NCBI GenBank assembly: GCA_009617715.1
Contig: VTFK01000094.1
Location: 920,443-984,442, forward strand
From: Plectrocnemia conspersa
Taxonomy: Eukaryota; Arthropoda; Insecta; Trichoptera; Polycentropodidae
Direction of reading: 5' to 3'
Length of the DNA stretch: 64,000 nt
The position numbers were made by a program, and so were the translations under genes. The notes under the pieces are model-generated. The model was not told where the DNA came from. It saw nothing but the letters and a program-made list of their open reading frames with translations, and made no database searches. This document shows positions 13,701 to 28,700 of this stretch, in pieces. Positions within the stretch are counted from its first letter, which is position 1; each line of letters starts with the position of its first letter.

Positions 13701-16700
13701 ATATATATAATATATATTTCATATTTTACTATGAAATTTATTATTTTAGCAAATAAATATAAAAAATATCCAGTTTTAAATAATATATTTATTATCTTAA
13801 CAGAACTTCATCATTTTATTTTATGTTCAACTCACAGATCTTTTCATATGTTAATTTTAAAGAAAAAAAACACATATATACATACATATATAACCGGCTA
13901 ACACACTATTTATAAGATTTTTGACCGGTTGTAATATGTAACTAATAATAGTATGTCGAATATAAAATTAAGCCGGTTACAATAGTATGTCAACTAGTTA
14001 TAATAACATAGGATTTTCTATATTCGGTATTATTTTTAGTTAAAAATGATATACTGATTAATAAATGCTTAGATTAGCTTGATTTAATTTATAATAAATT
14101 AAGATTTTAATAGTTGAAGATATGCTACGACTTAACTGATATGCAAAAATAAATAAAGTACTTCAACTAGAGTTTCCAATTAGAAACTTTACTTTTAAAT
14201 ATATTAAAATCTAAAAAGACACCTAAATATGACTTAATGAAGCATAATAAAGAAACTACCAATGACCATTTTATATAAAGCAAAAATCAGACTCAATTAC
14301 TTCCAAACCTAATGGAAGGTTGCTCAAATAATTCGACTACTAAAACCTGAAAAAGAAACAGAATATGTCACATCATACAAACAAATCAGCTGGCTACTGA
14401 TAATGTAAAAAATATTAGAAAGGCATATTTATATATATTATATTATTTATTATAGTTACATATGTTTGATATGCAATATTTATGGCTTTTTCTACTTTAA
14501 CAATAATAAAGATCATATGGTACCTGAATTCAGTTTTAAATGAATTTAATTTATATTATGCATCATCATCGATAATGAAATTCTAATAAAAAAGTATTTA
14601 TACTGTACAAAAATTGCCAATATCTGATCAAATTTTAATTTTACATTAAAATCAAGCCATCTTTGTAGCAAAAATCTTTTATCAAATATATTTATAGTGA
14701 AATTAATATAATTTATTTCATTATCTTTTTTTTATATGATACATAAATATTTTACTATGGCTAAGTATATTTAATATAAAATACGATCAATATGAATGAT
14801 GCAAAATATATTTCAAGCAATAACTAGTATTATTAATTTTTATACACTCATAATCAAAATTGATTATTTAACTAAAGCTGTGAAGCTGGATTGCTTAAAA
14901 ATTTTAATATATCAACACGCGAGTATAAATTAGCACAATAATAAATCTCCGAAGCAATCTGCAAATGTCTGTTTTATAATATTACGGCCCTTCTTTCGAA
15001 GGGCGTGCTCCTCACAGACCAGACAGCAATTGCTTCATATAAAAAAACAATTAACGATTTCAGGGTAGCCGAAACGGCCTGAGCGGCCATCGGATAATTA
15101 CACCGTGAATTTGCAGTATAAAAGAAAGAAATGCGCTCGGCTCGGGTCAGTCCGAGCCATAACCGAAAACAAGCAACAGTCATGAGGCGTATAGTGACGA
15201 GCTGCTTATTGTTGTTGTCGATCAACGGCGTTATAGCCATGGACAGCCCCACTTCCGATTTGTTCAAAAAAATCCTTTTTTCGAGAGACCAGGATGTGGC
15301 CAGAAACATAAATCTGAAGAGGAGTCCCGATCCGGAAATCCACCACAAGCGAAGATACAAGCATCCCCTGCTCATAACCAAAGACGATATCGAGCCTCAA
15401 GAAGCAGTAGTGGAAGACAATGTGATAGTCGAATCGAACATTTTGAAGTTGGTCAGGCCGAGGAAGAACGAGATCAGATACCAGAATCCTTCATTAACGC
15501 CGCATAAAAGAGTCACGAGAGGATGGAATCTTCAATACGTGATAGTGCCGCAACAGTACTACTTCTATCCACAGAAAAAAACGACCGAGTCTAAGAAGAA
15601 GCCTTATAAATATTACTATTAAGTTTTATTATAAATGTAAGTGTGTGTTTGTGTGTGTTTGTTACAATATGTCAATGTGTTTTCTAGTATAAAATGTCTT
15701 CGTGACTGTTAACGTACGACCGTGACACTCATCAAAGTACATTTTTATTATTATTATTATTATTCTAACTTAAATCGCCTCAAATCCATCACTTCATTGT
15801 TGGGATAATAATCTATGATTCGCAAATGGGCGAAGGCCGGCACGAAAATGCGGAGATTGTGTTGTGCGATTTTTACATATTCATGCGCATTATATATGTG
15901 CATAATTTGCATCAAAAATAAAAATATGTGCAATTTATTTTTAATATTAAAATAGAGCATTATTGAGGTATAAAATATAGTTTATAATTTACAGGAAACT
16001 CGTATATCCAAAGTGTCGCGATACAAGGGTGTCGACCTTGCCTTGAAAGCTCAACTTTTAAGGTCACGAGGACGAAGGATTTTACAGCTCTAAAGATCAA
16101 AAAAATAAAACACAATCACGCGAGAAGAGTTTAACGTGATTTTTTTTTATAAATAAAATAATATAAACACAATACAGATCTCACAATCGGAAGTATGTAT
16201 TTTTTTTTAAATATAATACGTATAATATATTTATAGTATATTAAATGTTTAAAATACAATTAGTTAAGTGTGTTTTTCCTGTGATTTTTTATATATTATA
16301 TTCTTATAGTAATAATAAATGTTTTTTATAAGGAAACGCGCATTTTGATTGTTTTCGCTCGTACCTTGAAATGTATTATAATGAGTGTGTGTACGCCATC
16401 AATTATATTTATCATGTGCGTATTAAAATTACTAAAAAAATATTATTGAAGCATAAAAATGACTCGAAAAGCGCAGTTTTGAGACAGTAAACTGAAAGGA
16501 GGCGACCGCGACCCATTTTTGTCGAACAATATGCCGCCGACATGTTTCATACCGTTTATGGTAAAAGTCACTTTTCGATACCTGATATATGGTGATTTAA
16601 AAAACAGACTACCCATCGAATATTTATATACCATAAATCGTCAACCATGAGTTATTATAAAAATATATATTGCGCGGAATATATTGCAGCGATTAGAAAA

Positions 16701-19700
16701 AAAGTACACCACATGTGAAGAAATCAACAAAATAAAGGGTGAGTTTTTCTAATTGTTAGAAGCATAGTAAATCGTTAAATTATATTTTTTTTAACTATTA
16801 CATAAAATATTTATCTCAGATAGAAAACTATTAATATTTTTACTTTAACATAATTTAAAAATATTATTATTATATAATATGGTAAAAAATTGAAAAATAT
16901 ACCTTCCACTTAATCAAATAATTACATTCTCCTTGAAAATTTACTGATACTTTTTTTCGATTCAGAATTTTTTAAAAACTAGATGGTAATTAAATTTAAT
17001 ATGCAGTAATTCAATAAAATGCTAATAGTAATAATGCTGAAGAAACTTCATTAATAAGCATGGCATTTGAATTGTAAATATATATATATAAAGAAAAAAA
17101 TATTAAAAAAATTTAAGGCATAAGTGCTATTTATATTATTTTCTGATCGAAACTGTCGACTATAAATGTAATTAATTTGTATATTCATTAGTACATCAAC
17201 TTCGTCTTCAAACAAAATTATATAACCTATTTATGATCTTTAGTAAAACACTTTATTTCAATATTTTTGAGCTATTGTGCTTTATTTTAAATTAACTTAT
17301 AGATAAAATCAGTTTTACATATAACTTATTTATAGCGACTATAATTAATATCAAGCATTAACTTATTTTTATAAACATAACCTCCTATGTTGTATATTTA
17401 AGGATATTAAATATCTGTGATGTTATAATAACACCTGTATTAAACTAGTTTAGTAAAACCTAAATAAAAAACGATCGAATCAGAACCAGTGACATCATGG
17501 AAACAATCAAAAACTATAAAGTTTATTTTTATTTGCCTAGATTGATTAAATCTTCTTGGGTCACGTTTGTATTTGAATATTTTATAAAGAAATCTAAAAT
17601 GTGTCTTATTTTAAAAGCCTTATCGATGCTCATATAATAAAAATATGGATATGTCTTGTCTAGACGTCGCATCTATTAATCATTTTGTATAGTATTCGAT
17701 TGAAATGTTTTAGAAATCCCTCGAAGATGTATTGCCAATTATTTGGCCACGGCTATTCCGTATTTATACTATTACGATATAAAATAATAATAAAAATAGA
17801 CGCGATTGCGAGAGCAATCAAGCCAAGAATTTTAATCAAAGGCGTTCGCTCCGATTCCGGTCATATTTCACGCGACGTGTCGAATCGAAAATTCGATTTA
17901 CCCGTCTGCTTTTTTATGTTTATTTTTTTACCCGGTCAAAACGAGATGTGAGGAGCGCTTTAAAACGGGTTCCGTTATGTACGATGACCGACGGATGAAT
18001 CCCAAATCGCATGCAAAAATGCACGAAGAGTTTTGTTCTTTAAACGCGGAAAGTTCACTACATCTGGACAGGGCAGCAAAAAAATTAATGAAAATATAAG
18101 AGGGCCATTGTTTGGGGAGCTTCGTGTTGCAGGCTTTTGAACGAATGTTTTTTATTGCCAGGGTCGTCAAACTTGAGAGTGAATCGAGACCGACGTATAA
18201 GGAAAAATTAATTCATAATTTCGCTTGACTCAGAGTCAATAAACGATTTAAAAAACGGTTAAAATACGTTTACCGTCGAATATATGCATATTAACATAGC
18301 CTACTATTATAAAATATTCAAAGAAAACATTGTGTTAGAAGCAAGCCTAAATAGAAAAAAATATAAGTATGCTAAATACGTGTTTGTACTGTAAATGAGT
18401 AGTATATTTTTATTTAAAATATTTCGTGAATATATTTTAAAACTTGTAATGATGGTAAAGTCTAGCTCTAAATATAATTTGACTACACAAGAGACATTTC
18501 CTAACTGCAAAATATAAATGAATTAAAACAATCCGAAGAACAACGGTAAATAATTTACGCCTAATTTATTAAATTAAGTTAGGACCATTGCGATCTTACA
18601 GGTTATTTTAATGCGTCGTGAAAGTAAAAAATGTTACATAGTATATAAGAGGAATAAAAAAAATGTAAGAAAAAAGTCATAGAATAATTAAATCAAATAA
18701 CATGAACCGGACCAGCTCTTCGTAGCTCACATTAAATAGATCAATATGCAATGTCAACAAATTAAGGTAATGAATGGTGATAGCCATTGACTATTTGGCT
18801 AGTTCTGACGTTTCGGCTCTAGTAGACATAAAAAAGAAAACACTCGAAAACGTTCCGGAATCCAAACCGAATTCTCCTAATGATAAGACGCGATCGAGAA
18901 CTATTTTCAACCATCAAAGAGTGGAAAATGGAGACTTCGGACACATGATTCAAGGCTCAAAATATGAGCTTCTTTATACCCTAATAAAGGTAAAAATGGA
19001 TCAGAAGAAAGAACATATCTTGGTAACAACCAGACCGGGAGAGATATTTGGAATTAATGAACAAGGACATGACACCAAAAGAAGAATAAGACATTAAAAA
19101 ACAACGAAAATGTAATCTAACAATAATGCATGTAAAAGCTGACGTTGTCTAACCTACAATATATTTTTTTAAATAATATAAACATAGAATCATTGGCAAA
19201 CGACTACGTAATATGTTTGTGACGATGAATGCAATGACTCAGAGCGCATGACAAAGCATGTGCGATCTATAAGTATATATACTTAAACATTTGTGTTTTT
19301 ATCATGCGCTTACAGTGAGCTACATTCCCTTTCGCTTGCTCGCGTGCTAAGTGTCGAGAGTGAGTGAGAAGAAGCGGGCATGCGGAACGTATGTATCGCA
19401 CGCCCTTATCTCTCACTCACTCTCATCACTTAACACGCGAGCGAGTGAAAAAGAATGTTTCTCACCGTAGGCGCTTGATTTTTCTAGATATTAGTGTGAC
19501 TTTAACACCACATCAGGAGACGTCCGAATTTATCTACATTTTAGATCTCTTGTCCAGATTCCACCCTGATTTATAATCAGCCAACTCGAATAATAATTCT
19601 TCGAACGACTTTTTAGAAATTCAATAATTTGATTAGTTATTTTTAATTAATAACTATTTCGTCAACACAATAAAATTGTATTAATAAATAAAATTAATTT

Positions 19701-22700
19701 AAAAAAAAAACACTTTAAATAATTTACAATGAATACAAACAAATTTCTAACATTATTATTAGCACTGTCAATTTTTGGTTAAATTCCTGTAAAAATTATA
19801 TTTTATTTAACCAGCACAATCTTTGTATAGTTGGTGATAATACCTGAAACACACGGGTTCGAATCCTTATGTTTTAAATTTATATTGTGCTTAAGAAATC
19901 AGAATAAGTGATTACTACAATATATAATTATTATATAATTTCGATCGATCATCACAGATTAGGTTTTCCTTGATTTTCATAAGCTCATGGATTAATATCG
20001 TGATGAATAATAAAAAAATAAAATCTAGCTAGATCGTGCATATTATATATAATTAGATGCCACTATAAAAAAATACTGACTACTTGCTTGTAGGTGTTTG
20101 CTGTGTTTACACAATTGTAACGCATTAGTCTGTTATACGACAAAGAATGATTTATAATAAATATTTGACAAAACTTATTCCTCAAATTGTATATCTTGTA
20201 AATTGTTACCAAAGCATTTTGCATGACTACGTGCAGTTCTCATTATAGGACCATAAAAATTTCTGTGTGAACTCTTTGTATAAAGTAAGATTAGTTTCGT
20301 GTAATTTTATTTGTTCTTATCGTTTCTTAGGTTGTGTGCCATTGTCTTTGAATTGTGATACTACTTACATGGGTAAGTAAACTAATAATAAAAATATTTG
20401 CACTATTTGCACCATTAAAAATATAGTAAAAAAATTGAAATATTTAAGGGATTTCCATAGCTAATGGTGAAACATGTCAGTGAATTATATTTAATTAATA
20501 TTATTATTATGCATAATTTAACTTATTTATTATTTTAATGTGATATTGCTATCATATTATTTAAACAGACATAAAATTTAATGTCTAATTAACATAATTA
20601 TTACAGCAATAAAATTATAATAACAAATCAATTTAACGTGTTAATGAATATGTTACTTTCTTATTTTATTTTACTCAAGGCTCTATAGCTCGTAACGCTT
20701 TACGTTTGAGCGTGAAATTGAACTTGTCATTAAAGCCGACCTTTATGTCATTCACAAAAAAAAAACTTAACACCTCGAACGAAATTGATTTTCCACAATC
20801 GAATTCATGACTTCTGACTTAGCCTGAAATCATTATTACTGTATACTTCAGAAAGCACTTGTGCGGCAAATGGCGACACCGACTATTGAGCAACGACGTG
20901 AAGAAAATGCGTTCGACCGTTGAAACAGACACAGTTCATGTTGCGAATTGATTGATTTATAAACACAGAACCTTCGTCGTTTCACGCGCCGCGATTTTTT
21001 GCACAATTTCCATATATTGCTTATCGATAATAAAAATTACTCACTTGCATGTGCTGGGCTGGCATCGGCGGTCTCATTGCGAAACGCATCGGGAAGTTCA
21101 TGGGTAGACTAACTGGACCTGGAAGAGGGACTGGAAGTCCTGGCATGATTTCAGCTGCTGGGTCTTGAGGAGGCCTGTTTGATTTAATCGATGCATTATA
21201 CTATTTAATAAAAACTATGTATAAAAGTTCGTTTGTGTGTGTACCTATTTTCATTTCCACTTTCGCAGAATATGGCCATGCGCTCTCCGGTTATCCTTTG
21301 AAGCCTCGGATCTGTGGTCAGATTGAGTCCGAAAGGTAATTGAACATTGCGTGCTTGATGGTCGACCAATTCTTCGGCACGTCGTTTTTCCACGATGCAA
21401 TTCATACGAGATCTTTATCGCAACAAAAAAACAAGAACGTTAAAATGGATGGATATATAAACATATATATATTTTTTATCATTAATAAAGATCTTAAATG
21501 CAATTCAGACAAAATATCCAACAAAGCATAGATGGAATAATATTTTTAGGCAAATAAATTTATATATGCAGATATAATATAATATGTATATATTTAAAAT
21601 CTGATCATTATAATCTCATTGATTGGTCTAAGGCGTCATGTTAGCCTAATTTAAGGTTAAATTACAACATTTACGACAATTTTTGGATGGTTTTCTACCA
21701 AATCAATGGTCAATTGTGTTTGACAATTAATGATTTGTGGTGTATTTTGTCACGCTTGGCAATTTCTTTATTTTATAAATGACATTAAAGTTAAAAATAA
21801 AATAAAAATCAGTCAAGTGGTACAAATTTCAAAGAATGCTTATTTCCAAGATCCTATATTTATGGTACAAACGTTTCTAAGAGGGCCGTGAAATCATCAA
21901 ATATGACATGACAGATCAGCAGCCTGATACATCAACTACTAGTTAAAATATTAAGAAATAAATAGCATTGTGCTAAGTTATCTCCGAATCACTATTAGAG
22001 AGATTGCTGTGAAGCAACTTTAACTGTCATTTTGGGCATGAAACAACTAGTAGCAAAATGTATTCCAAAACTGTTTTTAATAAAAACAATACGATAAGTA
22101 AATTGCTATGCAATTGTTCAATAAAGTTGCTTGCGAATCATTTGTGTATCGTTATAACTTTGAAACAAATTTCCAATCATCTCAATACTAAAGAGCCAAA
22201 AGCAAGACAAGCTCGTCAGCTTTGATCAAATGTCAAGGTGCAAATTTCTATTTTATTTAATTATAACTGTATAATCTATTAATAATTTTTACTAACGTGT
22301 CGTATGGTGAATGAGATATATAAATCCTAAGATTATACACCTCGATAACGTACCGACTCACATTATACTACTAATTCGTGAATTTTTAGCCAAAAAACAT
22401 AACCGTTTTTATGCCTCAGTTCCTGAAATCACTTGGTATAGCCTCCCACGACTTCTTCGTTTATAAAAATAAAATTGAAATGACAACGTTTTGCAAACAT
22501 ACAGAATATCAATGAGAAACAGCTAAGTGAACTGAATATATTTATAATTTACACTACTATTAAATTTTAGACTAAATATTTTTCACCAATTCAATAAGTA
22601 AACAACTGCGTGAAACTTTATTAGGATTAGAATTTCACTGTACATTGATAGGAAATATATGCTTGTACTGTGAAAATAACATACGCATTTATCAACAAAT

Positions 22701-25700
22701 ATTTAGTTAAATTAAACTGCAAGCATATAATTCTTCTTTAAGGTATAAGCTAATAAAATATCTGTACAAATAGATATTTGTGGTACTTAAGAAATAAATG
22801 AAAAATGCCGAAAAATATGTTTTGTAATGATATTCGTATTTCTGTAAGAAGAGTTATTTACTTTATTTTATTTAAAAAAAATTGTTTAGTATGTAACAAG
22901 ATTGATGGTGCTAGACAATAAAAATTTGATTATATTTTTATACTTTATACTATGTCTCATTATGTCCAAATTTTTTAAACATATTTTTTTTATCAAAATA
23001 ACCTTTTTATTTTATATTTTTCACATAAGTCTAATACTAATACTTATATCAGTAGTTATATATAATTATCAATTAGAGCCATTAAAATTGCAATCTATAA
23101 TATTTACTCTTCTGCTGTTTCTATAGAAGCAACTATTTCATGTGAGGTTTTTTTCTATTTACAACATAACATGCATAACAAAAAGAAACATCGGAGAACT
23201 TATCATATTCATAAACATGCTAATGCAACAGAATTCACGTCGTTTCCTGTTATTGACATTTCAAGGAAAATTAATGAGAAAAACACTAAGACAATTGCCA
23301 CTAATAATTTGTTTGAAAAATAAATAAAAATATTCAAAACATGTAAAAAAGCTTTAAAATTAATACAATATAAAATTCTTTAAGCCAAAATAAATAAAAT
23401 TATTTCCGTAATTCGTCTAAAGCAAAACTATTTTCCCATAAACATAACATTAATACATTAAATTATATGCAAGTCTATTTTTTTACTATAAAGTCGTTTG
23501 ATATTATTTTTAACTTTTGATATAAAATATAGTACATATTAAATTCATTTAAAACAAAGATTTAGGTTTTAAATTAAATGTAAAAATGTTAAATTTTTTA
23601 TAACAGTATGTACTAGATAGAAACTGGCATTGTTAAGTAATTTTCACTCAAAACTTGAATTAATAAATTTAGTATTTCATTGTAATATATATACTTTTAT
23701 TTTTACACATTTTCAGAAATTTCCATGTATTCTACTGAATACCGGAATACCAGTATTTCAGTCAAGTGTTTAATATTAGATTAACTCTATAATTTAAAGA
23801 CAAGTTTTGGGCTTAAGATTTTTAAAGTAAAATGTAAATGAGTATGAAGCAGATATAAAATTTATTTCCAATAACATTTATAAGTTTTTTTGTATTTTTA
23901 ATTTTTTCGCATATGCACAATTTCCCTATGATCATTTGATAATATTTTTATTGCAAAAAAATATGCAATAACCTGATTTATTTCTATAATTATCGATTAT
24001 TGTTTTTTTATATATTGTTTAATGCACATTTTATTTATTAAATGACCAATAAACTTGTTAAATTCTTCCACTATGTAACTAAACATGAAAAAAATTGTTT
24101 ACTTAATTAAAAATCATTTAATAGTTCATGAAAATTCTAAAATTATATTTTTAGTAATATAAAATTTTGTAGAATATTTCCCCAAAAAATATAATCTTTT
24201 TTATATTTATAATTTTAATTTAATAATTGTAATGTCATTAATAAATTATTAATACAACAAATGAATTAAACAAAAAACAAGCATATTTTTTAATTTAGAT
24301 TGAGATGGTTTATTATTAAATATGTGCGTTGTTCCCATAGCATATGGCTATAAAAACATTTATTCACACAATGCTATTTTTTTTAAATATTTAATGATAC
24401 AAATATATATTAAAGGTCACCCTCAAACGAAATGATACCCATATAACAATGTATATTTATCCTTCAGGCATTTGGATCATAAATAAGCGTTTGATAAAAA
24501 AAAATATAGCAAAAGAATAAATCTCTAAGACATAACCATATTTTTTAAACAATCAATTTTTTTCTTTAAATTCATAGCCAATACCAAACTAGTGCCACAT
24601 AGCGGCAACTGGAAAAATTTTATCAACCAATTTGCTAAGTTACGATGTGCTGCCATCTGTTCTCGAATATATGTATTTAATATTAAATATTTTAGATATA
24701 CCTTTGCTTGAAAATATATTAGAATTAATTTATATTTTTTTTATGAAAAATAATAATACATATTTACCTCTGGTTTTTCTCAATCAAAGCTCCAGCCAAC
24801 TCGTCAAAGTCCAATTGAAGAGGCAGTGTGATTCTCACGGGCTCTCTTATATCTGACGCGTTTTCATCTGACGAATCGTTTGAATCTGATGAACTGTCGC
24901 TCGACGTATCAGATTCTGAATCGCTCGAATCGTCCAGACTCTGCAATTCGAAACAAACGCTGAAATGAGTCACGGTTTTTCACTCTATACAGTTATGCGG
25001 TTTGAGAACGGTAAATCGCGAATTTGTTAAACTCTCATAGAGATTTTCGCGAGCGGTTAGTCGGACGAAATTGTTTTTCGAACCCATTTGCACGACCGGT
25101 TTTTGCATCGTTTTCTATTCGAGATTCGACGATCATGAATATATTATACAAAGCCCAACACAAAAATTGCATTTCGCTATCACAAGATTCTTTACACGAT
25201 TTGATTATTTTGTTATCATAAATAAACAGTGCACTTATTCTAATGTCAATATGGAAATCCAGATGCATAAACTAGATCAGTTTGTTGTTCAAAATGAGAA
25301 ATCGATGAAAGCGGAAACACAAGAAGTGGAACTTTACAATCGACTCGTTTTATCTTCGTGCATTTCGCGATTTTCTCACAGCTTATTAATTTATGGTTCC
25401 TTTTATTCATGTTTGCATGTCAAAAACAGAGCATCAGAGTAAAAAATTGCAACTTCCGCGCAATTTAAATATCCGGTTTGATTTGTATCGTTTTATATGC
25501 TGGTTATTAAAATAACATCACAATTTTTGCAATTCTGAAATTAGTTGTTTACAATAGTTTTGACTCTCGCAAATTGGATTCAACGAAATTTATATTTATT
25601 TAGTGATTATTATTCTACAATAGTAATAAGGCGTATTCAAAAGTAGCCCGTGAAATTTTGGGAAATTGAAATATCCGAAATTCATAGTTTTTAGGCTACT

Positions 25701-28700
25701 AATTATATTATAATATGTTTATCAATAAATAATTTTTAAAAATGATACCTAAATTTTAAGAACATGCATATATAATTATTATTATTGTAATTGATAATAA
25801 AAATAAATATACCATTATAATGTATTAATTTAATCACTGGGGCATTTAAAAATAGCGCGCACATACATGCAACTAAATAATAATATTATAAATTGTATTT
25901 AAAATCATAAAATAATTTTATTATTACAATAAAAAGTTGTAATATAAGTAAAACTATTATTTCAGAGCTTTTATTTATTATACAGCATCAATGGATACAT
26001 ATGATTTTTTGATATATTAGGTAAACTCAAAATTGTGTTGATATATTAGGTAATCCAAAAAGGAATATTTTTTTTAATTTAGTTTAAACAATAAGTCTTG
26101 CTTTGACCGTTGATACCTGAATACGTATTTTATTATATAAATTGATGATGCCAAAATGCTTACAAAGTGCACAATTAATACGAAATCCAATTTTATATTA
26201 TCCAAATTTAATTTCGATCTCCATTAAAAATTACTTTATAGATGGAAAGAAAATCAAAATGCAGACGACGTGAAAAGGGGGCTGACCGGGAGGTGGTATC
26301 TTTAGAATAAAAATATATTTTGAATCACTCAAATAAAAATAAATATTTAATAGCGATTTTCTGCTTCATTAAAAAATCGCCTTTTTTCGACATTATTATT
26401 AATTTTAATTTTAATTTAATTTTAACTAATATTTCATATTAGTTAAAATTAAAAGTTTTAATATAATTTTAATGTATTCCTATTATATCACACATTAAAA
26501 CTTGAACTCTTTTTTGATAATAAAAAAATTATAAATATAAAATACTATAATTTAAGTATAATTCTTTATATAGCATTAATATATACACATTGGAATATAA
26601 ACATGTATTAAAAAAATATTAATCTAATACACGTTAATTTAATAATTTAGAAATGCAGTATCTAGCTATCGTAAACAAATTTTTTATCGTATATTTCATG
26701 CTAATTTATTTTTCAAATCTTGTTTCCAGCAACAGGATGCAATCGCATATAAACGTCATTCTTCTTTAAGGCGTATATAAATAAAACGCGTCGTTTCATT
26801 TAAGGGTATGTGGGTTAAAAGGATCAAACTTTAAGATCAAAAACTGGTCCAGATCCGACCGGTTTTCGCTATACTTCCGAATCGGATTAAATTGCAATTG
26901 AGAATATCTCGATGCACGTTATATTGCTAACTACCGAGTGTACTAAAAAATAAAAATAATACCAGAAACGCCTTCCGGTCATTTGACTGGATTACAATGA
27001 CTGCTCGTAACGATGCATTTTTGTATGGCGTGGGAAGATCGCTTGTGAAATCTTTATATTTAACTTCCACCATAAATCTTATACGGTAATTTAAGCATAA
27101 AATCATAATAAACTAGAGATTGCATAATAAATATATTTAATAATGATTTACTACGATTACAAGTTGTAGATCAGTAGTTTAAAACCAACCGGATTAACTC
27201 TACATCCGACTGGTTTTGCAGGTCGCAGGTTATGTGTATGTCTGGTTATTAAAAGAAGTTTTGTATTCTATCAAAGTGTACGATCGTATTCGCTCTAGCA
27301 AACAAATATACCTTCACTTCCTGAGTCTGCGTTGCGGTTTTAAGACATTGCTCAATCCGAGGACCGGTGCAATTGCAAAACTGCTGTTATTGCACTTGTC
27401 TATTATAACGGACCATTAGATTTGCCGAAAATTTGATGACAATGTCAGATTTGAAACGTCAAGCGTGATGTTTTGTAGAGAGTAGGTCAGACAAGAATGA
27501 GAGAAATTCGTGATAAAGATCGTCGTGGGTAGAGAGAATCTAGATAGACCTAGATGATGACGCATAATGGGCATCCGACGATAGAATGGACCACTTTGTC
27601 GACGACGCGTATGCACCGCAATGACAAAATTGAAGCATTTGGATGACATGTAAGATGTATGTACATGTGTATGTGCTCTTCGCTCTCTTTACCAATTTGA
27701 TCACGAGATTGTGGAATATAATGATATGAGTAGATATTTAATTATATATTATATGTACTACCTAATTAAAATTACCTATAATATTATTATTAAAATCATA
27801 AATACTACTTGAAAATATCTATGTATAATTTTCTGAACGCTCAGCATTAATATATGTAAAGTGATAATTGCTAACTGTGCTTTTTTACAGAAAGTCTATG
27901 CAATAATATTAAATAAAGTACAAGTTCAAATATATACTAAATCTAAATATAATTTCTAGAAAGATGATTTATCTTTAAGTTCACATCCAATTATATATTT
28001 AAAAGCGTCTAATTTATCCGTAAATATGATGAAAAACGAATAGAAAAAAATTCACATATTACCAAAAAATAATTACAGCAATAAACGCTACACATTATAA
28101 AAACAATAATAGGCATTTTTTGTGTAGCGCTTTTTTAACTTTGGAAAACAATACATGTTATATAAAGGGCAAAAGTCATGTTCTTAACGCGATATATACT
28201 ACACAAATCAAGAAATTTCATATACTTAACTACATACTATTGCATATTGAAAAACATAAATTTATTTTTTAGATGTGTTTTTAATAATATTGCAAAATCC
28301 ATTAGTACTTCGAGGTTTAAATAGTCAATTATTTTTTTAAGATAGTTGCCTAATATCACCTATTATAACGTGTGTGTATTTTTTTATGTGTAAAAAATAA
28401 GCCACATGTCATTAGTTTTTGTTGTGCACTGACATATATTTTTTTAAAGTAAATTTCGACACATTCGCCTAACTGTATTCAAATGATTTGTTATGCAAAG
28501 CAAACCGGTCGAATTAGTTAATGTTATTTATTATAATTATAATAATAACGTTATTTTTCCCCTAAAACTAATATTTATATCTTTAAAACTAACTTTACAG
28601 TTAAAAAATAATGACTTTTTCATTGCTAGCTGTTTAACCTTTAACAATGCCCCCGGAAAATTTTCAAATATAGCCAACAATCGATTTCTAATATGAAATT

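Larger units (their letters stand above)
4926..21044. other. Intron 6 of the large gene (16 kb), hosts a nested gene and several mobile elements
   Basis: It holds the plus-strand secreted-protein gene at 15182-15622, foldback elements (6848-7108, 19311-19469), a piggyBac-like MITE (7703-7940), a hAT-like MITE (7196-7340), a non-LTR remnant (18550-19170) and a SINE (19838-20052), each listed separately. The stretches 5000-6640, 8000-9500, 9700-15000 and 15700-18500 otherwise show AT-rich sequence with no gene I can support. A minus-strand frame at 10485-10868 is long for this composition but unrecognised. Confidence 0.5.

Noticed and set aside
15131..15181. In-frame ATG upstream giving a 163-residue secreted protein
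   Set aside because: TATA at 15117 and the initiator at 15147-15151 put the mRNA start after this ATG; the extended N terminus would also bury the signal peptide.
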